Counted from the first letter of the stretch, positions 8,088-17,997 are shown. The stretch is DNA of 64,000 nt from Propionibacteriaceae bacterium (GCA_025965155.1 JAOPXN010000099.1:1-64000); one strand, 5' to 3'. Numbers and translations are program-made. The notes: a model not told the origin generated them from the sequence alone.

Positions 8088-10678
8088 AGCGCTCGGATCG
8101 CCGCCGTAACGCGTTCGCAGCACTGACCGTCGCGGTCGGGAAAGGCAGTCTCGACCCTCGCCGCGTAGGGCGGCTGGGTCCGGCGGCCACTCAGGATCGT
8201 CTCGATGACCGCCGTCTCGGCCCCAGGTAGCGAGTACGCGACCGGTCCAAAGCCGTCACGTTCGTAGTCGAAGTAGCCCTTTCGGCCAAGGTGACCCCCC
8301 ATTTCGACCCGCTCTCGATCGAACTGGAAGTAGACGACGGGCCGGTCGACATAGGCGGCGTTGAACGCCACGGAGGAGTAGTCGGTCACCAGGACCGCCG
8401 CCCGGGCGAACAGGCTCTGCACGTCCTCACGGTCATAGGAGAGCGGCTGTACGTAGTCAGGCAGGTCCAGGGTCGGCAGGATCGACTGCAGGTTCGGGTG
8501 AGGCAGGAAGCCGACTCGCAGTCCCTCGTCCTGGCACAGCTTCCTCACCTTCTCCGACCGGAGCAGTCCGATCCAGTTCCGCGCGTACTCGCTGTCGGCG
8601 AAGTCAGACACTACTTCCCGGCGGTACGCGCCAGGCTTGAGCGGGTGGCTCAGCCAGTTGCGCCAGGTCGGAGCGACCAGGATCAGATCCTGCTCCGGCT
8701 CGCTGACCTTGCTGCCAAGATCGCGGAGGCGGTCGAAGCGCGGCAGGCCGGTCCGCTTGACCTCCTTGGAGGTGAAGACGTAGCGGTTGTTGTCACCGGC
8801 AATGGAGTCGTGCTCGGCGGGTGTACTGGTGATGAAAAGGTCGATCTCCTTCCGGTTCAGCCAGCCGGAGATGTCGTCCTTGATCACACCATGCTGCAGG
8901 AAGGTGAAGCGCCAGGACGGGGTGGGCTGCAATGCGGCCATCAGGGGCGGCCGGTAGATCGCTGCCTCCACGTGCGAGGACACCAGATGCTTGCAGTTCA
9001 GCATCAGCAGCTTCCAAGGCAGCGTGCCGTAGCCGACAAGCCGCCGGTGACCGTCGGCCCGGAGCCGTTTCCAATCCGGGCTGTCCTTCTCCACCACGAA
9101 CCAGGCGTTGATCGTGGGATGCCGATCCCGCAGGAAGCGGAACAGGCGCTCGCCATTGTCTCCGGCGTCCCCGACTCGATCCATCAGCACCCAGGCGTTA
9201 CCGAACAGCCGTCGTACCCCACGGGTTGCGGCGAGCCGGGTGATCCACCGCGTCTCCCGGTCCTGGTGGGACTGGTCTGGCCGAGCCTGATCGTCGGGCT
9301 GTTCCAGCACACCGAACTTCTGCTGCAGCGCGAAGGGTCTGATGGCGGTCGGCGCGAAGTCGGCCCAGTCGTCGCGGAGCTCCACCATTCGCCCGTCCAG
9401 CCTGACCCGGATGCTGGCCTTGGCAGATACCCAGGCCAGCCGCTCGCGCATCAGAACGTGGTCGAAGTAGCTGTGCACCCGGACCTTGGTGGCCACCGGC
9501 TCAACCACCTTCCCGCGGACCAGCACCTCGAAGGCCGGCTCCGGGCCCGTGAACCGGTACGAGATGAGCGCTTGCTTCTTTCGGGCGTCGTAGCGGTGGA
9601 TCACAACGAAGGGGGTGTGCCAGGTCTGCTCGACCAATCCGAACAGCAGGATCTGACGCCACTCCGGCCGTAGTTTGCGGACAGTGAACGCCCGGATCAC
9701 CTCCTCATCCAGCTCCGCCCGGATGGCGCGCAGCAGGCACACGAACTCCTCGGCCACAGCCCCGTGGCACGCAGTGGCAGCACTCCAGCCAGAGTCCTCC
9801 GGGCTGATGTAGTACGACAGCTCGTAGATGATCATGTTCTGCAGCCACTCGGGTGCTCGGCCGCCGTTCGTGGCGGCGCCTTCCTGGAGGAGCTCAAGGT
9901 AGCCGTGGCGTGGCACCTCGATATACCGGCTGGGTCGAAGAGATCCGGTCTGCAGGGTCGACGTCTGATCCAGCCGCTTGCGGTAGTGGTACTGCGCCGA
10001 CCTCAGGAACGCCACCAGCCGCCGAGGGCAGCGGAGCAGGTACCGCTGGGTGAAGTGACCGTCCTCGAAGTTGGGCTGGATGCGGTCGTCGAAGCGGAGC
10101 TGGTGCTCCTCGATCAGCGCGCTCCGGAAGAAGGCGGCCGGGGCGCTGCCGTGGAAGAAGTCGGGGAACTCGTCCAGGTCCTTGAACTGGTCGCGGTGGG
10201 CGAACATGGCCCTGAGCGGGTGCCGTTCGATTAGCTCCCCGGTCTCGTCCACCAAGATGATGCGGTTCGTCGCCACCATCGCCAGCGTGGGCTCCTTCTC
10301 GATGGCCCATGCCACCCGACCGAGATACTCCGAGTCGAGCACATCGTCGGGGTCGGTGAACGTGACCCAGCTGCCGGTGGTGTGCTCCAGCCCGAGGTTG
10401 CGGGCGGAGCCCTGACCCCCGTTGGGTTTGGTCAGGACGCGCACCAGGTCCGGTCGGCGCAGCTGCCAGGCACGCAGGACGTCGAGAGAGTCGTCGGTGC
10501 TGCCGTCGTCAACGGCGACCACCTCGACCCGACTGAGATCCATGGTCTGTTGCTCGATGGACTCGATGAAGTCAGCCAGATACCGGCTGACGTTGTGCAC
10601 GGCCGTCACGATACTGAAAAGTGGCCGAGGGTCGGCAGGGCTAGACAGTGGCCGAGGGTCGGCAGGGTCCTGAGTCAT
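8084..10678 (-). CDS. GT2 glycosyltransferase / CDP-glycerol glycerophosphotransferase fusion (copy 1)
   Basis: An 864-residue two-domain enzyme. Residues ~20-230 form a GT-A family 2 domain (FSIVTAVHNVSRYLADF, VVAVDDGSTDDS, TFTDPDDV; the DPDD holds the metal/nucleotide aspartates). Residues ~490-860 are TagF-like (PF04464): FLQHGVIKDD with its catalytic-type histidine near 596, LVAPTWRNW, GFLPHPNLQS, and VTDYSSVAFN near 764. TagF-type enzymes move polyol phosphate from CDP-glycerol or CDP-ribitol to a growing wall or capsule polymer at the cytoplasmic membrane face. The ~250-residue middle has no assignment. It is a close paralogue of the gene at 14337-17051; the pair flanks the MoxR/VWA genes. 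The N-terminus carries a 27-nt direct repeat (DPRPL twice). The donor could be another CDP-polyol. Confidence 0.92.
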   Translation of the reverse strand: MTQDPADPRPLSSPADPRPLFSIVTAVHNVSRYLADFIESIEQQTMDLSRVEVVAVDDGSTDDSLDVLRAWQLRRPDLVRVLTKPNGGQGSARNLGLEHTTGSWVTFTDPDDVLDSEYLGRVAWAIEKEPTLAMVATNRIILVDETGELIERHPLRAMFAHRDQFKDLDEFPDFFHGSAPAAFFRSALIEEHQLRFDDRIQPNFEDGHFTQRYLLRCPRRLVAFLRSAQYHYRKRLDQTSTLQTGSLRPSRYIEVPRHGYLELLQEGAATNGGRAPEWLQNMIIYELSYYISPEDSGWSAATACHGAVAEEFVCLLRAIRAELDEEVIRAFTVRKLRPEWRQILLFGLVEQTWHTPFVVIHRYDARKKQALISYRFTGPEPAFEVLVRGKVVEPVATKVRVHSYFDHVLMRERLAWVSAKASIRVRLDGRMVELRDDWADFAPTAIRPFALQQKFGVLEQPDDQARPDQSHQDRETRWITRLAATRGVRRLFGNAWVLMDRVGDAGDNGERLFRFLRDRHPTINAWFVVEKDSPDWKRLRADGHRRLVGYGTLPWKLLMLNCKHLVSSHVEAAIYRPPLMAALQPTPSWRFTFLQHGVIKDDISGWLNRKEIDLFITSTPAEHDSIAGDNNRYVFTSKEVKRTGLPRFDRLRDLGSKVSEPEQDLILVAPTWRNWLSHPLKPGAYRREVVSDFADSEYARNWIGLLRSEKVRKLCQDEGLRVGFLPHPNLQSILPTLDLPDYVQPLSYDREDVQSLFARAAVLVTDYSSVAFNAAYVDRPVVYFQFDRERVEMGGHLGRKGYFDYERDGFGPVAYSLPGAETAVIETILSGRRTQPPYAARVETAFPDRDGQCCERVTAAIRAL
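10621..10667. repeat. 27-nt direct repeat at start of GT2/TagF-like gene
   Basis: An exact 20-nt sequence occurs at 10621-10640 and again at 10648-10667, a 27-nt period. On the coding strand it gives two copies of the ADPRPL(S/F)S segment right after the start codon, ahead of the GT2 fold. Confidence 0.88.
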
Positions 10679-10899
10679 CGGATCTCATTCCTCACTTTCA
10701 AGAACGGTGTGCCGAGCAACGAGCGCACCCATCGTGGGAGCTCGCTTCACAGCCGTACCGCGGAGCATCCAGCAGGTTACCGTCCGGCCGCCGCTGGCGT
10801 CGGCTCCGGGCAACGGGGAGCGCAGCAGCTCTGTTGACCTCCTCGTTCAACCACCAGCACTCTCTGCCGCCCTTGACCGCCGGTCGTAGTGTCGTCGTC

Positions 10900-12300
10900 A
10901 TGACTGGAACTGAGCATCCGCGCGCCGCAACCGTCGGGCAGCTGCGGGAACAGGGATACCGGACGCGGACGGTCAAGGAGGAGATCCGCGCCAACCTGCT
11001 GGACCGGCTGCGCGCCGGTGAGGATGCCTTCCCGGGCATCGTCGGTTTCGGGGACTCGGTGCTCCCGGAGCTGGAGACGGCGTTGCTCGCCGGCCACGAC
11101 CTGGTGCTGCTGGGCGAGCGCGGCCAGGGCAAGACTCGGGTGATGCGCACCCTGGTCGGGCTGCTGGACGAGTGGAGCCCGGTGGTGGCCGGCTGCGAGA
11201 TCAACGACGACCCGCTGACGCCGGTCTGCGTACGCTGCCGCGGCCTGGCCACCGAGCAGGGCGACGACCTGGTCGTCGGCTGGCGGCACCGCGACGACCG
11301 ATACACCGAGAAGCTGGCCACCCCGGACACTTCGGTCGGGGACCTGATCGGCGATGTTGACCCGGTGAAGGTGGCGCAGGGGCGAACTTTGGGCGACCCG
11401 GAGACCGTCCACTACGGGCTCGTGCCGCGGGCCAACCGAGGCTTGTTCGGGCTTAACGAGCTACCGGACCTCGCCGAGCGGATCCAGGTTGGGTTGTTCA
11501 ACGTCTTGGAGGAGCGCGACATCCAGGTGCGGGGGTACTCGCTGCGGCTGCCGCTGGACGTCTTCGTAGTCGCCACTGCCAACCCTGAGGACTACACCAA
11601 CCGCGGCCGGATCATCACGCCGCTGAAGGACAGGTTCGGCGCGGAGATCCGGACCCACTACCTGACCGAGCTGGCGGATGAGGTGACGCTGCTCCGGCAG
11701 GAGGCTCACCTGGTCGCCACCGTCGACGACCACCTGCTGGAGGTGTTGGCGCGGTTCACCCGGTCCCTGCGGGAGTCGGCGTCGATCGACCAGCGCTCAG
11801 GTGTGTCCGCACGGTTCACCATCGCCGCAGCGGAGGGCGTTGCCGGATCCGCGCTGCGACGCGCTGCCCGGGCCGGCGAGGCACAGGCGGTGGCGCGGGT
11901 GGGCGACCTGCCGATCGTTGTCCCGACCTTGATCGGCAAGATCGAGTTCGAGATGGGCGAGGAAGGCCGGGAGGCGGCGGTGCTGGATCACCTGCTCAAG
12001 CTGGCCACAGCGGCAACTTTCCGTGACCGGCTGTCCGGGCTCGATCTGTCCGGCTTCACCGAGGTGTTCGCCGAAGGCGGCATCGTTGAGACCGGTGACC
12101 TGGTCCGGGCCGACGACCTGCTGCGGCAGCTGGGGACCGTACCGGGCCTGTCGAAGGTGCTGGACCGGCTCGGGTACGCCGAAGCGCCGACCCCCGGACA
12201 GGTGGCGGCTGCCGTCGAGTTCACCCTGGAAGGTCTGCATCTGACACGGCGGATCGAGAAGGAGCACGTCGATGGCCGCACCATCTACGGCGCAGTCTGA
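10900..12300 (+). CDS. MoxR/magnesium-chelatase-like AAA+ ATPase
   Basis: A 466-residue AAA+ protein of the ChlI/MoxR type. The Walker A segment GERGQGKTR is near residue 71, a sensor-1-like VVATANPEDYTNRG near residue 225, then PLKDRFGAEI. Between Walker A and B there is an insertion with cysteines (a GCEIN cysteine and a CVRC pair near residue 109) that could hold a metal. The start is the ATG at 10900; a longer frame reaching into the divergent glycosyltransferase start is rejected. It overlaps the next gene (VWA protein) by 1 nt, so the two are surely co-translated. Such pairs act as ATP-driven protein-remodelling complexes. From memory the pair resembles Rv0958-Rv0959 of M. tuberculosis, sometimes labelled magnesium chelatase. 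No chlorophyll or cobalamin chelation is implied. Confidence 0.9.
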   Translation: MTGTEHPRAATVGQLREQGYRTRTVKEEIRANLLDRLRAGEDAFPGIVGFGDSVLPELETALLAGHDLVLLGERGQGKTRVMRTLVGLLDEWSPVVAGCEINDDPLTPVCVRCRGLATEQGDDLVVGWRHRDDRYTEKLATPDTSVGDLIGDVDPVKVAQGRTLGDPETVHYGLVPRANRGLFGLNELPDLAERIQVGLFNVLEERDIQVRGYSLRLPLDVFVVATANPEDYTNRGRIITPLKDRFGAEIRTHYLTELADEVTLLRQEAHLVATVDDHLLEVLARFTRSLRESASIDQRSGVSARFTIAAAEGVAGSALRRAARAGEAQAVARVGDLPIVVPTLIGKIEFEMGEEGREAAVLDHLLKLATAATFRDRLSGLDLSGFTEVFAEGGIVETGDLVRADDLLRQLGTVPGLSKVLDRLGYAEAPTPGQVAAAVEFTLEGLHLTRRIEKEHVDGRTIYGAV

Positions 12301-14327
12301 TGCCTGACGACCGCTGGGCCTATGGGGAGCACTCCGGACCTGACGACCCCCACCACGGGCACGAGCAGGGCCGCACGCACGGCCGCTTCCGGTACGGCCC
12401 CTGGCGGGGCGGTCCGGACCCGCTGGCCGCGCCGTACGACGTTCGGGCCGCAGTGGACCAGATAGGTCGGGACGTGCTTTCGGCCGGCAGCGTCCGGGAC
12501 GCACTCCGGGACCTCATGCGGCAGGGGATCGACGGCCGAGGCGGCCTGGACCGGCTGGCGGAGCGGATCCGGAAGATGCGGGCCCAGGCCCGCAGGCGCG
12601 GTGACCTGGGCGGCACCTTGGACCAGGTCCGCTCGGCACTGGACCAGGCTCTAGCCGCCGAGCGAGACACCCTGTCGGGCGAGGATGGCGTCGATGCCCG
12701 GCTGGCTGAGATGGAGCTCGACACGCTGCCGGACGACGTCGCTGGGGCGGTCCGGTCGCTGGCCGACTACAACTGGCACTCCGACGAGGCCCGGGCGACG
12801 TATGAGTCTATTCAGCAGATGCTGCGCCGGGAGGTGCTGGACGCCCAGTTCGCCGGGCTGAAGCAGGCGCTGGAGTCCCCAGATCCGGAGGTTATGCAGC
12901 GGATCAAGGACATGCTGGCGGACCTGAACGCCCTGCTGGCCGCTCATGCGCGCTCCGAGGACACCTCCGACCAGTTCGCTGACTTCATGGCCAACTACGG
13001 CGACCTGTTCCCGGAGAACCCGGAGACGGTGGAGGAGCTGATCGATGCGCTGGCCCGCCGGCAGGCGGCAGCGCAGCGGATGATGAACTCACTGACCCCA
13101 GAACAGCGGGAACAGATGGCCCAGCTGATGAGTCAGGCGCTGGCCGATGCCGATCTGGCCTCGGAGATGGCTCAGCTGTCTGACAACCTCCGAGCGCTGC
13201 GGCCTGGTCTGGATCGCGAGTCCGGTGTCGGGATGCGTCCCGGGGGTGAGTCACTCGGATACAGCGATGCGGTCGAGGCAGTCGCTGAGCTGGCTGACTT
13301 GGAGGCACTGGAGGCCCAGCTGTCGCAGACCCACGCGGGAGCAACCCTCGACGACGTCGACGTCGAGCTGGTGGAGCGCCGGCTCGGACCGGGGGCCGCC
13401 CGTGACCTGGAGGCGATTCGCCAGCTCGAGCGGGAGCTGGAGGAACAGGGCTACCTGGCCCGCGGCGACGATGGGCTGCGGCTGACGCCGCGCGCCGTGC
13501 GCCGGCTCGGGCAGACGGCGCTGCGACGGGTGTTCGAACGACTGGAGGCAACCGGGATAGGGGACCACTCCGACCATCGCACCGGGGCAGCGGACGAGCC
13601 GACCGGGCTGACCCGGCAGTGGGTGTTCGGTGACGAGCTACCCATCGACGCTGCCCGCACGGTGGCGAACGCGCTGCGGAGGAAAGGTCTGGGCACGGGC
13701 GGGGTGGCCCTGGAGGTCGACGACTTCGAAGTGACCGAAACCGAACGCCGGACCACCGCTGCGGTGGCGCTCTGCGTCGACCTCTCGTTCTCCATGGTGC
13801 AGGACGGCCGCTGGGGCCCGATGAAGCAGACCGCGCTGGCCCTGTCCCACCTGATCGAGACCCGGTTCCGGCAGGACGCACTGCAGATCATCGGGTTCAA
13901 CCGGATGGCGCGGGTCCTGTCGCCGGTGCAGCTCGCTGAGGCGGAGCCTGATTTCCTGCAGGGAACCAACCTGCAGCATGCGCTGATGCTGGCCAGCCGC
14001 CATCTACGGCGGCACCCCGACGCCGAGCCGGTGATCTTGGTGGTGACCGACGGCGAGCCGACCGCGCACCTCAGTGGGGACGGGCATGCGTACTTCCAGT
14101 GGCCGACCACCACAGCCACCCTGCACGCGACCATCCACGAGGTGGACGAGCTGGCCCGGTACGGGGCCACGATCAACACCTTCATGCTGGGCGAGGACGA
14201 GGGGCTGGCTCGGTTCGTTGATGCGATGGCGCGCCGGGCAGGCGGTCGGGTCTTCACCCCTGACATCGGCAGGCTGGGGGAGTACGTCGTCTCGGACTAC
14301 CTCCGGGTGCGGCGCGGTCGCCGCTGA
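12300..14327 (+). CDS. VWA-domain protein, partner of the upstream ATPase
   Basis: A 675-residue protein starting at an ATG that shares one base with the ATPase stop (TGATG), i.e. translational coupling. The N-terminal ~450 residues are hydrophilic, helix-rich and charged (likely coiled coil), with no recognised fold. Residues ~485-675 are a von Willebrand factor A domain with a full MIDAS: DLSFS near residue 494, the threonine in QGTNLQHAL, and the aspartate in VVTDGEPT. MoxR ATPases with VWA partners form cation-dependent complexes that insert cofactors or remodel client proteins; the client here is unknown. The gene ends 9 bp before the stop of the convergent second GT2/TagF-like gene, so the ATPase-VWA pair is boxed in by two paralogous transferases. 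Confidence 0.9.
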   Translation: MPDDRWAYGEHSGPDDPHHGHEQGRTHGRFRYGPWRGGPDPLAAPYDVRAAVDQIGRDVLSAGSVRDALRDLMRQGIDGRGGLDRLAERIRKMRAQARRRGDLGGTLDQVRSALDQALAAERDTLSGEDGVDARLAEMELDTLPDDVAGAVRSLADYNWHSDEARATYESIQQMLRREVLDAQFAGLKQALESPDPEVMQRIKDMLADLNALLAAHARSEDTSDQFADFMANYGDLFPENPETVEELIDALARRQAAAQRMMNSLTPEQREQMAQLMSQALADADLASEMAQLSDNLRALRPGLDRESGVGMRPGGESLGYSDAVEAVAELADLEALEAQLSQTHAGATLDDVDVELVERRLGPGAARDLEAIRQLERELEEQGYLARGDDGLRLTPRAVRRLGQTALRRVFERLEATGIGDHSDHRTGAADEPTGLTRQWVFGDELPIDAARTVANALRRKGLGTGGVALEVDDFEVTETERRTTAAVALCVDLSFSMVQDGRWGPMKQTALALSHLIETRFRQDALQIIGFNRMARVLSPVQLAEAEPDFLQGTNLQHALMLASRHLRRHPDAEPVILVVTDGEPTAHLSGDGHAYFQWPTTTATLHATIHEVDELARYGATINTFMLGEDEGLARFVDAMARRAGGRVFTPDIGRLGEYVVSDYLRVRRGRR

Positions 14328-14336
14328 GCGCCTGGC

Positions 14337-17051
14337 TCAGCGGCTCCGCCACCGGCCGACCGTGCGCCGGAGGGCTCTCAGCTGCCGCTTCGCCCGGTCG
14401 GCTCCGGCCGCCTTACTCGCCGCCGCGGGTACGGATCCGGCTCCGCCGACCTTTGCCGACTTCGCGGAGGCGGGGCGGGTGAGCCGTTGGATCTCGGTCA
14501 CGACCCGCTCAGAACACCGGCCATCGCGGAGCGGGAACGTGTCGTCGATTCGCCGCTGGTACTCCGGCGACGGAGCAGCCCCGTCCTTCAGCGACTGGAC
14601 GATGGACTCGACCGCGGACTCCACGTCGTAGTTGACCGGACCGAAGCCGTCCCGGACGTAGTCGAAGTACCCTCGCCGCCCCACATGACCGCCGTTGAGG
14701 ACCAGATCGCTGTCGAACTGGAAGTACACGGTCGGGCGGTTGATGTAGGCGGCATTGAAGGCGATCGAGGAGTAGTCGGTGACCAGCAGAGCCGATCGGG
14801 CGAAGAGCTCCTGGACGTCGTTGTCGTCGTAGCTCAGCGCCTTGACATGCGCCGGGAGCGTGAGCTCGGCGAGCACCGACTGGAGGTTCGGATGCGGCAG
14901 GAAACCGATGGTCAACCCATGGCGGGCGGCGGCGTCGGCCAGCTCGGGTGACTCCAGCAGTGACAGCCAGTTGCGGGCATAGTCCGTCGCCAGGAAGTCC
15001 GCCAGCTGAAGCGTCCTCCGCTGTGATCCGGACGTCAGCGACGGCAGCAGCCAGTTGCGCCAGGTAGGCGTAATCAGCAGCAGGTCACGGTCGGCGGGAC
15101 CGAACCGGTTGCCCTGCTCACGCAGCCGGTCGAACCGCGGCAGTCCGGTGAGCTTGGTCTCCTTGGAGCTGAACACGTACGGCGAGTGGTCGCCGGCAAT
15201 GGACTCGTACTCCGGCTGGGTGCTGGTGATGAACAGGTCGATCGGCTTCGCGTTCAGCCACCCCGACAGGTCGTCCTTGATGACCCCGTGCTGCAGGAAC
15301 GTGAAGCGCCACGTCGGCTTGGTGAAGCTCAGGATCGCCGGCGGCCGCATGACCGGCACGTCGGCATGCGATGACACCAGGTGCATGCAGTTGGCCATCA
15401 GCAGCTTCCAACGCAGGGAGCCATGCGCGACCACCCGCCGGTACCCCTCCGACCGAAGCCGCTTCCAGTCCGGGGTTCCTTCCTCAACGACGAACCAGGC
15501 GTTGATGGACCTGCGTCGGCGACGCAGGTAGCGGAACAGCTGCTCGGCGCTGTCGTCGGCGTCGTGGATCCGGTCCATCAGCACCCAGGAGCCGCCGAAC
15601 AACCGGCGGGCCGGCCAGGACGCCGCCAACCGGGCGACCAGCCGATCGGACCCGCTCAGCGGCTGAGGGGACCGTCGGATGCGGGTGGCAGCGGCTTGAG
15701 CCGGCGGGGGTTTCAGCGACCGGAGCACGGAGCTGACCGGAAGCGTGTGCACCGGGAACGCCGGCGCGGAGAACCGCAGGTCGACGTAGCGGCCATTCAG
15801 CTTCAACCGCAGGACTCTGAGCGGGAGCCACGCAATGCGCTCCTGCAACAGGGTCCGGCCGTGATAGCTGATGTCGCGGATCTTGGCGTGCCGGGGCGTC
15901 AGCGCAGTGCCGCGTCCGAGGAACTCCTCCTCCGGCAGCTCCCCGGTGAAGTGGTAGCTCACTCTCACCAACTGCTGCTCCTCGTCCAACGGACCAACGA
16001 CGGCGAAGGGGGTGTGCCACGGCTCCGGCTGGTACGCGTGAAGCAGGACCTCCTTCCAGATGCGCTTCAGCGGCCGCACGCTGAAGCTCGCGATCAGGTC
16101 ATCGGAGAGATGCTCGACGATCTGGCCGAGCAGGTCGTGGAACTCCTTTGCCACCGCGCCGCTGGCGGCGGTCATCGCACCGGCGTGCAGATCCTGGGAG
16201 CTGAAGTACCAGGACAGCTCGTAGAGGACGTACGTCTGCAGCCATTCCGGCGCCTCACCGGTGGCCGCCGAGCTGTCCCGGAGCAGCGCCAGATAACCGT
16301 TGCGCAGAACCTTGGTGTACCGGTCCGGATTCGTCAGGCTCTGCTGCAGCGTGGAGCTGGAGTCCTGGCGCTTCCGGTACTGATAGCGCGCAGTGGCCAC
16401 GAACCCGACCAGTGGCGCGTCGTCGGCCAGGAGGTACCGGCAGCAGAGGTGCCCGTCCTCGAAGTTCGGTCGCACCTGCGGGTCGAACCGCAGCCCATGC
16501 TGATGGAGCAGAGCGGTCCGGAAGAACGCCGCCGGCGCGCTGCCGTGGAACCGGCCCGGGAAGTGGTCGAGGTTCCGCAGCACGTTCCCCTCGGCGAACT
16601 GCCTCCGGAGCGGATGGTTGTCAGTCACCTCGCCGGTGGCGTCATTGAGCATCACCCGGTTGGTGGCCACCATCAGCGTCTGCTGGTTGGCAACCAGGAA
16701 GCGGTCCACCTCGCTGAGATAGTCCGGTTCGATCACGTCGTCGGGGTCGGTGAAGGTGACCCATTCACCCCGTGCCACCTCGACGCCCAGGTTGCGGGCA
16801 GTGGACTGACCGCCGTTCTCCTTGGTCAGTACCGTCACCAGGTCTGGCCGGCGGCTCTGCCATGCCCGCAGCATGGCGAGAGAGTTGTCGGTGGAGCCGT
16901 CATCGACGGCTATCACCTCGAACCGGTCCGCGCTGAAGGTCTGCGCATCGACAGAGGCGATGAAGTCGTCCAGGTAGGAGGCCACGTTGTACACCGCGGT
17001 AACGATGGAGAACCTGACCGAGCCTTCGGACCCTGAGACGAACTGCGTCAT
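14337..17051 (-). CDS. GT2 glycosyltransferase / CDP-glycerol glycerophosphotransferase fusion (copy 2)
   Basis: About 904 residues, same architecture as the gene at 8084-10678. The GT2 domain is at ~15-220 (FSIVTAVYNVASYLDDF, VIAVDDGSTDNS, TFTDPDDV). The TagF-like domain is at ~480-850: FLQHGVIKDD near 587, LLITPTWRNW, GFLPHPNLQS, VTDYSSIAFN near 757. The two proteins match along their whole length, including the unassigned middle, so they come from one duplication. This copy has an extra basic, serine/alanine-rich tail of ~50 residues ending GRWRSR. Two starts are possible: ATG at 17072 (adds MKGLLHT) and ATG at 17051. I prefer 17051, which has AAAGG upstream and gives an MTQ start like its paralogue. 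It likely adds a glycosyl plus polyol-phosphate unit to the surface polymer. Confidence 0.92.
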   Translation of the reverse strand: MTQFVSGSEGSVRFSIVTAVYNVASYLDDFIASVDAQTFSADRFEVIAVDDGSTDNSLAMLRAWQSRRPDLVTVLTKENGGQSTARNLGVEVARGEWVTFTDPDDVIEPDYLSEVDRFLVANQQTLMVATNRVMLNDATGEVTDNHPLRRQFAEGNVLRNLDHFPGRFHGSAPAAFFRTALLHQHGLRFDPQVRPNFEDGHLCCRYLLADDAPLVGFVATARYQYRKRQDSSSTLQQSLTNPDRYTKVLRNGYLALLRDSSAATGEAPEWLQTYVLYELSWYFSSQDLHAGAMTAASGAVAKEFHDLLGQIVEHLSDDLIASFSVRPLKRIWKEVLLHAYQPEPWHTPFAVVGPLDEEQQLVRVSYHFTGELPEEEFLGRGTALTPRHAKIRDISYHGRTLLQERIAWLPLRVLRLKLNGRYVDLRFSAPAFPVHTLPVSSVLRSLKPPPAQAAATRIRRSPQPLSGSDRLVARLAASWPARRLFGGSWVLMDRIHDADDSAEQLFRYLRRRRRSINAWFVVEEGTPDWKRLRSEGYRRVVAHGSLRWKLLMANCMHLVSSHADVPVMRPPAILSFTKPTWRFTFLQHGVIKDDLSGWLNAKPIDLFITSTQPEYESIAGDHSPYVFSSKETKLTGLPRFDRLREQGNRFGPADRDLLLITPTWRNWLLPSLTSGSQRRTLQLADFLATDYARNWLSLLESPELADAAARHGLTIGFLPHPNLQSVLAELTLPAHVKALSYDDNDVQELFARSALLVTDYSSIAFNAAYINRPTVYFQFDSDLVLNGGHVGRRGYFDYVRDGFGPVNYDVESAVESIVQSLKDGAAPSPEYQRRIDDTFPLRDGRCSERVVTEIQRLTRPASAKSAKVGGAGSVPAAASKAAGADRAKRQLRALRRTVGRWRSR

Positions 17052-17220
17052 CGTATGCAGCAAACCTTTCATCGTTGTCGGCGTGGGATGTCGTACCGGA
17101 CCGCACCCAGAGGCAACAGCGCGTCCGGCGTCGGTCGACGGCTAGACGATACAGGGATATGGAACCGTGCGCCTCGCACCTTCGGCTGCGCCGAGCGGGC
17201 CGACCACTAGGGTTTGGGTC

Positions 17221-17997
17221 ATGTACTACATCCCGTTCCTGACTCAGATCCACCGAAGGCTGGCGCCGAAGGCCTACCTGGAGATAGGGGTCCGGGATGG
17301 ACGAAGCCTGGCGCTGGCGAAGTGCCGCGCTATCGGGATCGATCCTGCGTTCTCCATCCGGGCCGAGCTCGACACCGACGTGGCCCTGTTCAGGACCTCC
17401 AGCGATGAGTACTTCGCGCGTCCGGATCCGCTGAACGCCACCGACGGTCAGCCGTTTGAGCTGTCGTTCATCGACGGCCTGCATCTGTTCGAGTTCGCGC
17501 TCCGGGACTTCATCAACGCCGAGCGGCACAGCTCGCCGCGAGGGTTGATCGTCTTCGACGACGTGCTGCCCCGGTCGGTCGACGAAGCGGCCCGCGAGCG
17601 TCACACCACCGGGTGGACCGGTGACGTGTACTCCATGCTCGAGGTCTTGTCCCGCTACCGACCTGACCTGATTGTGCTGCCCATCGCGACCAACCCGACC
17701 GGGTTGCTGCTGGTGACCGGGCTTGACCCTGACAACACGACGCTGGCGGACAACTACGACGCGATCATGGCCGAGTTCCGGCGGGCGGACCCGCAGCCGG
17801 TACCCGCGGAACTGCTGGACCGGCTGACCGTGCTGCCGCCGGCTCGGCTGCTGGCCACCGACCTGCTGGAAATGCTCGCCGGGTCGGAGGCCGGCGCCAC
17901 AGCGGCCGACCTCTCGCCGCGGCTGCACCAGCTGGTCGCTGCCTCGCTCGGCTCGGGATACGCCTCGGCCGGGCGTTTTGTCGCGGTCACTGAGTGA
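17221..17997 (+). CDS. Class I SAM-dependent methyltransferase-like protein (Methyltransf_24 type)
   Basis: A 258-residue protein. The N-terminus has a glycine-rich SAM-binding motif (AYLEIGVRDGRSLALA, residues ~18-33), then GIDPAF, and FIDGLHLFEFALRDF around residue 85, which fits the acidic/histidine pattern of the Methyltransf_24 group found in many polysaccharide clusters. GLIVFDDVLP follows near 118. The C-terminal ~100 residues are alanine/leucine-rich. It probably O-methylates a sugar of the locus polymer; some proteins of this fold in such clusters have lost activity and I cannot tell. The start is the ATG at 21 in the 17.2-kb line (17221), preceded by AGGGTTTGGG. The 3' end overlaps the convergent GT2 gene by 11 bp. 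Confidence 0.8.
   Translation: MYYIPFLTQIHRRLAPKAYLEIGVRDGRSLALAKCRAIGIDPAFSIRAELDTDVALFRTSSDEYFARPDPLNATDGQPFELSFIDGLHLFEFALRDFINAERHSSPRGLIVFDDVLPRSVDEAARERHTTGWTGDVYSMLEVLSRYRPDLIVLPIATNPTGLLLVTGLDPDNTTLADNYDAIMAEFRRADPQPVPAELLDRLTVLPPARLLATDLLEMLAGSEAGATAADLSPRLHQLVAASLGSGYASAGRFVAVTE

Noticed and set aside
10900-12300. Magnesium chelatase for chlorophyll or cobalamin
   Set aside because: The ATPase/VWA pair resembles ChlI/ChlD in fold only; there is no ChlH-type subunit and no tetrapyrrole gene adjacent.
15381-17036. 551-codon plus-strand open frame
   Set aside because: It lies fully antisense to the GT2/TagF-like fusion, has low-complexity residue content and no recognisable motif. 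It is a high-GC shadow frame.
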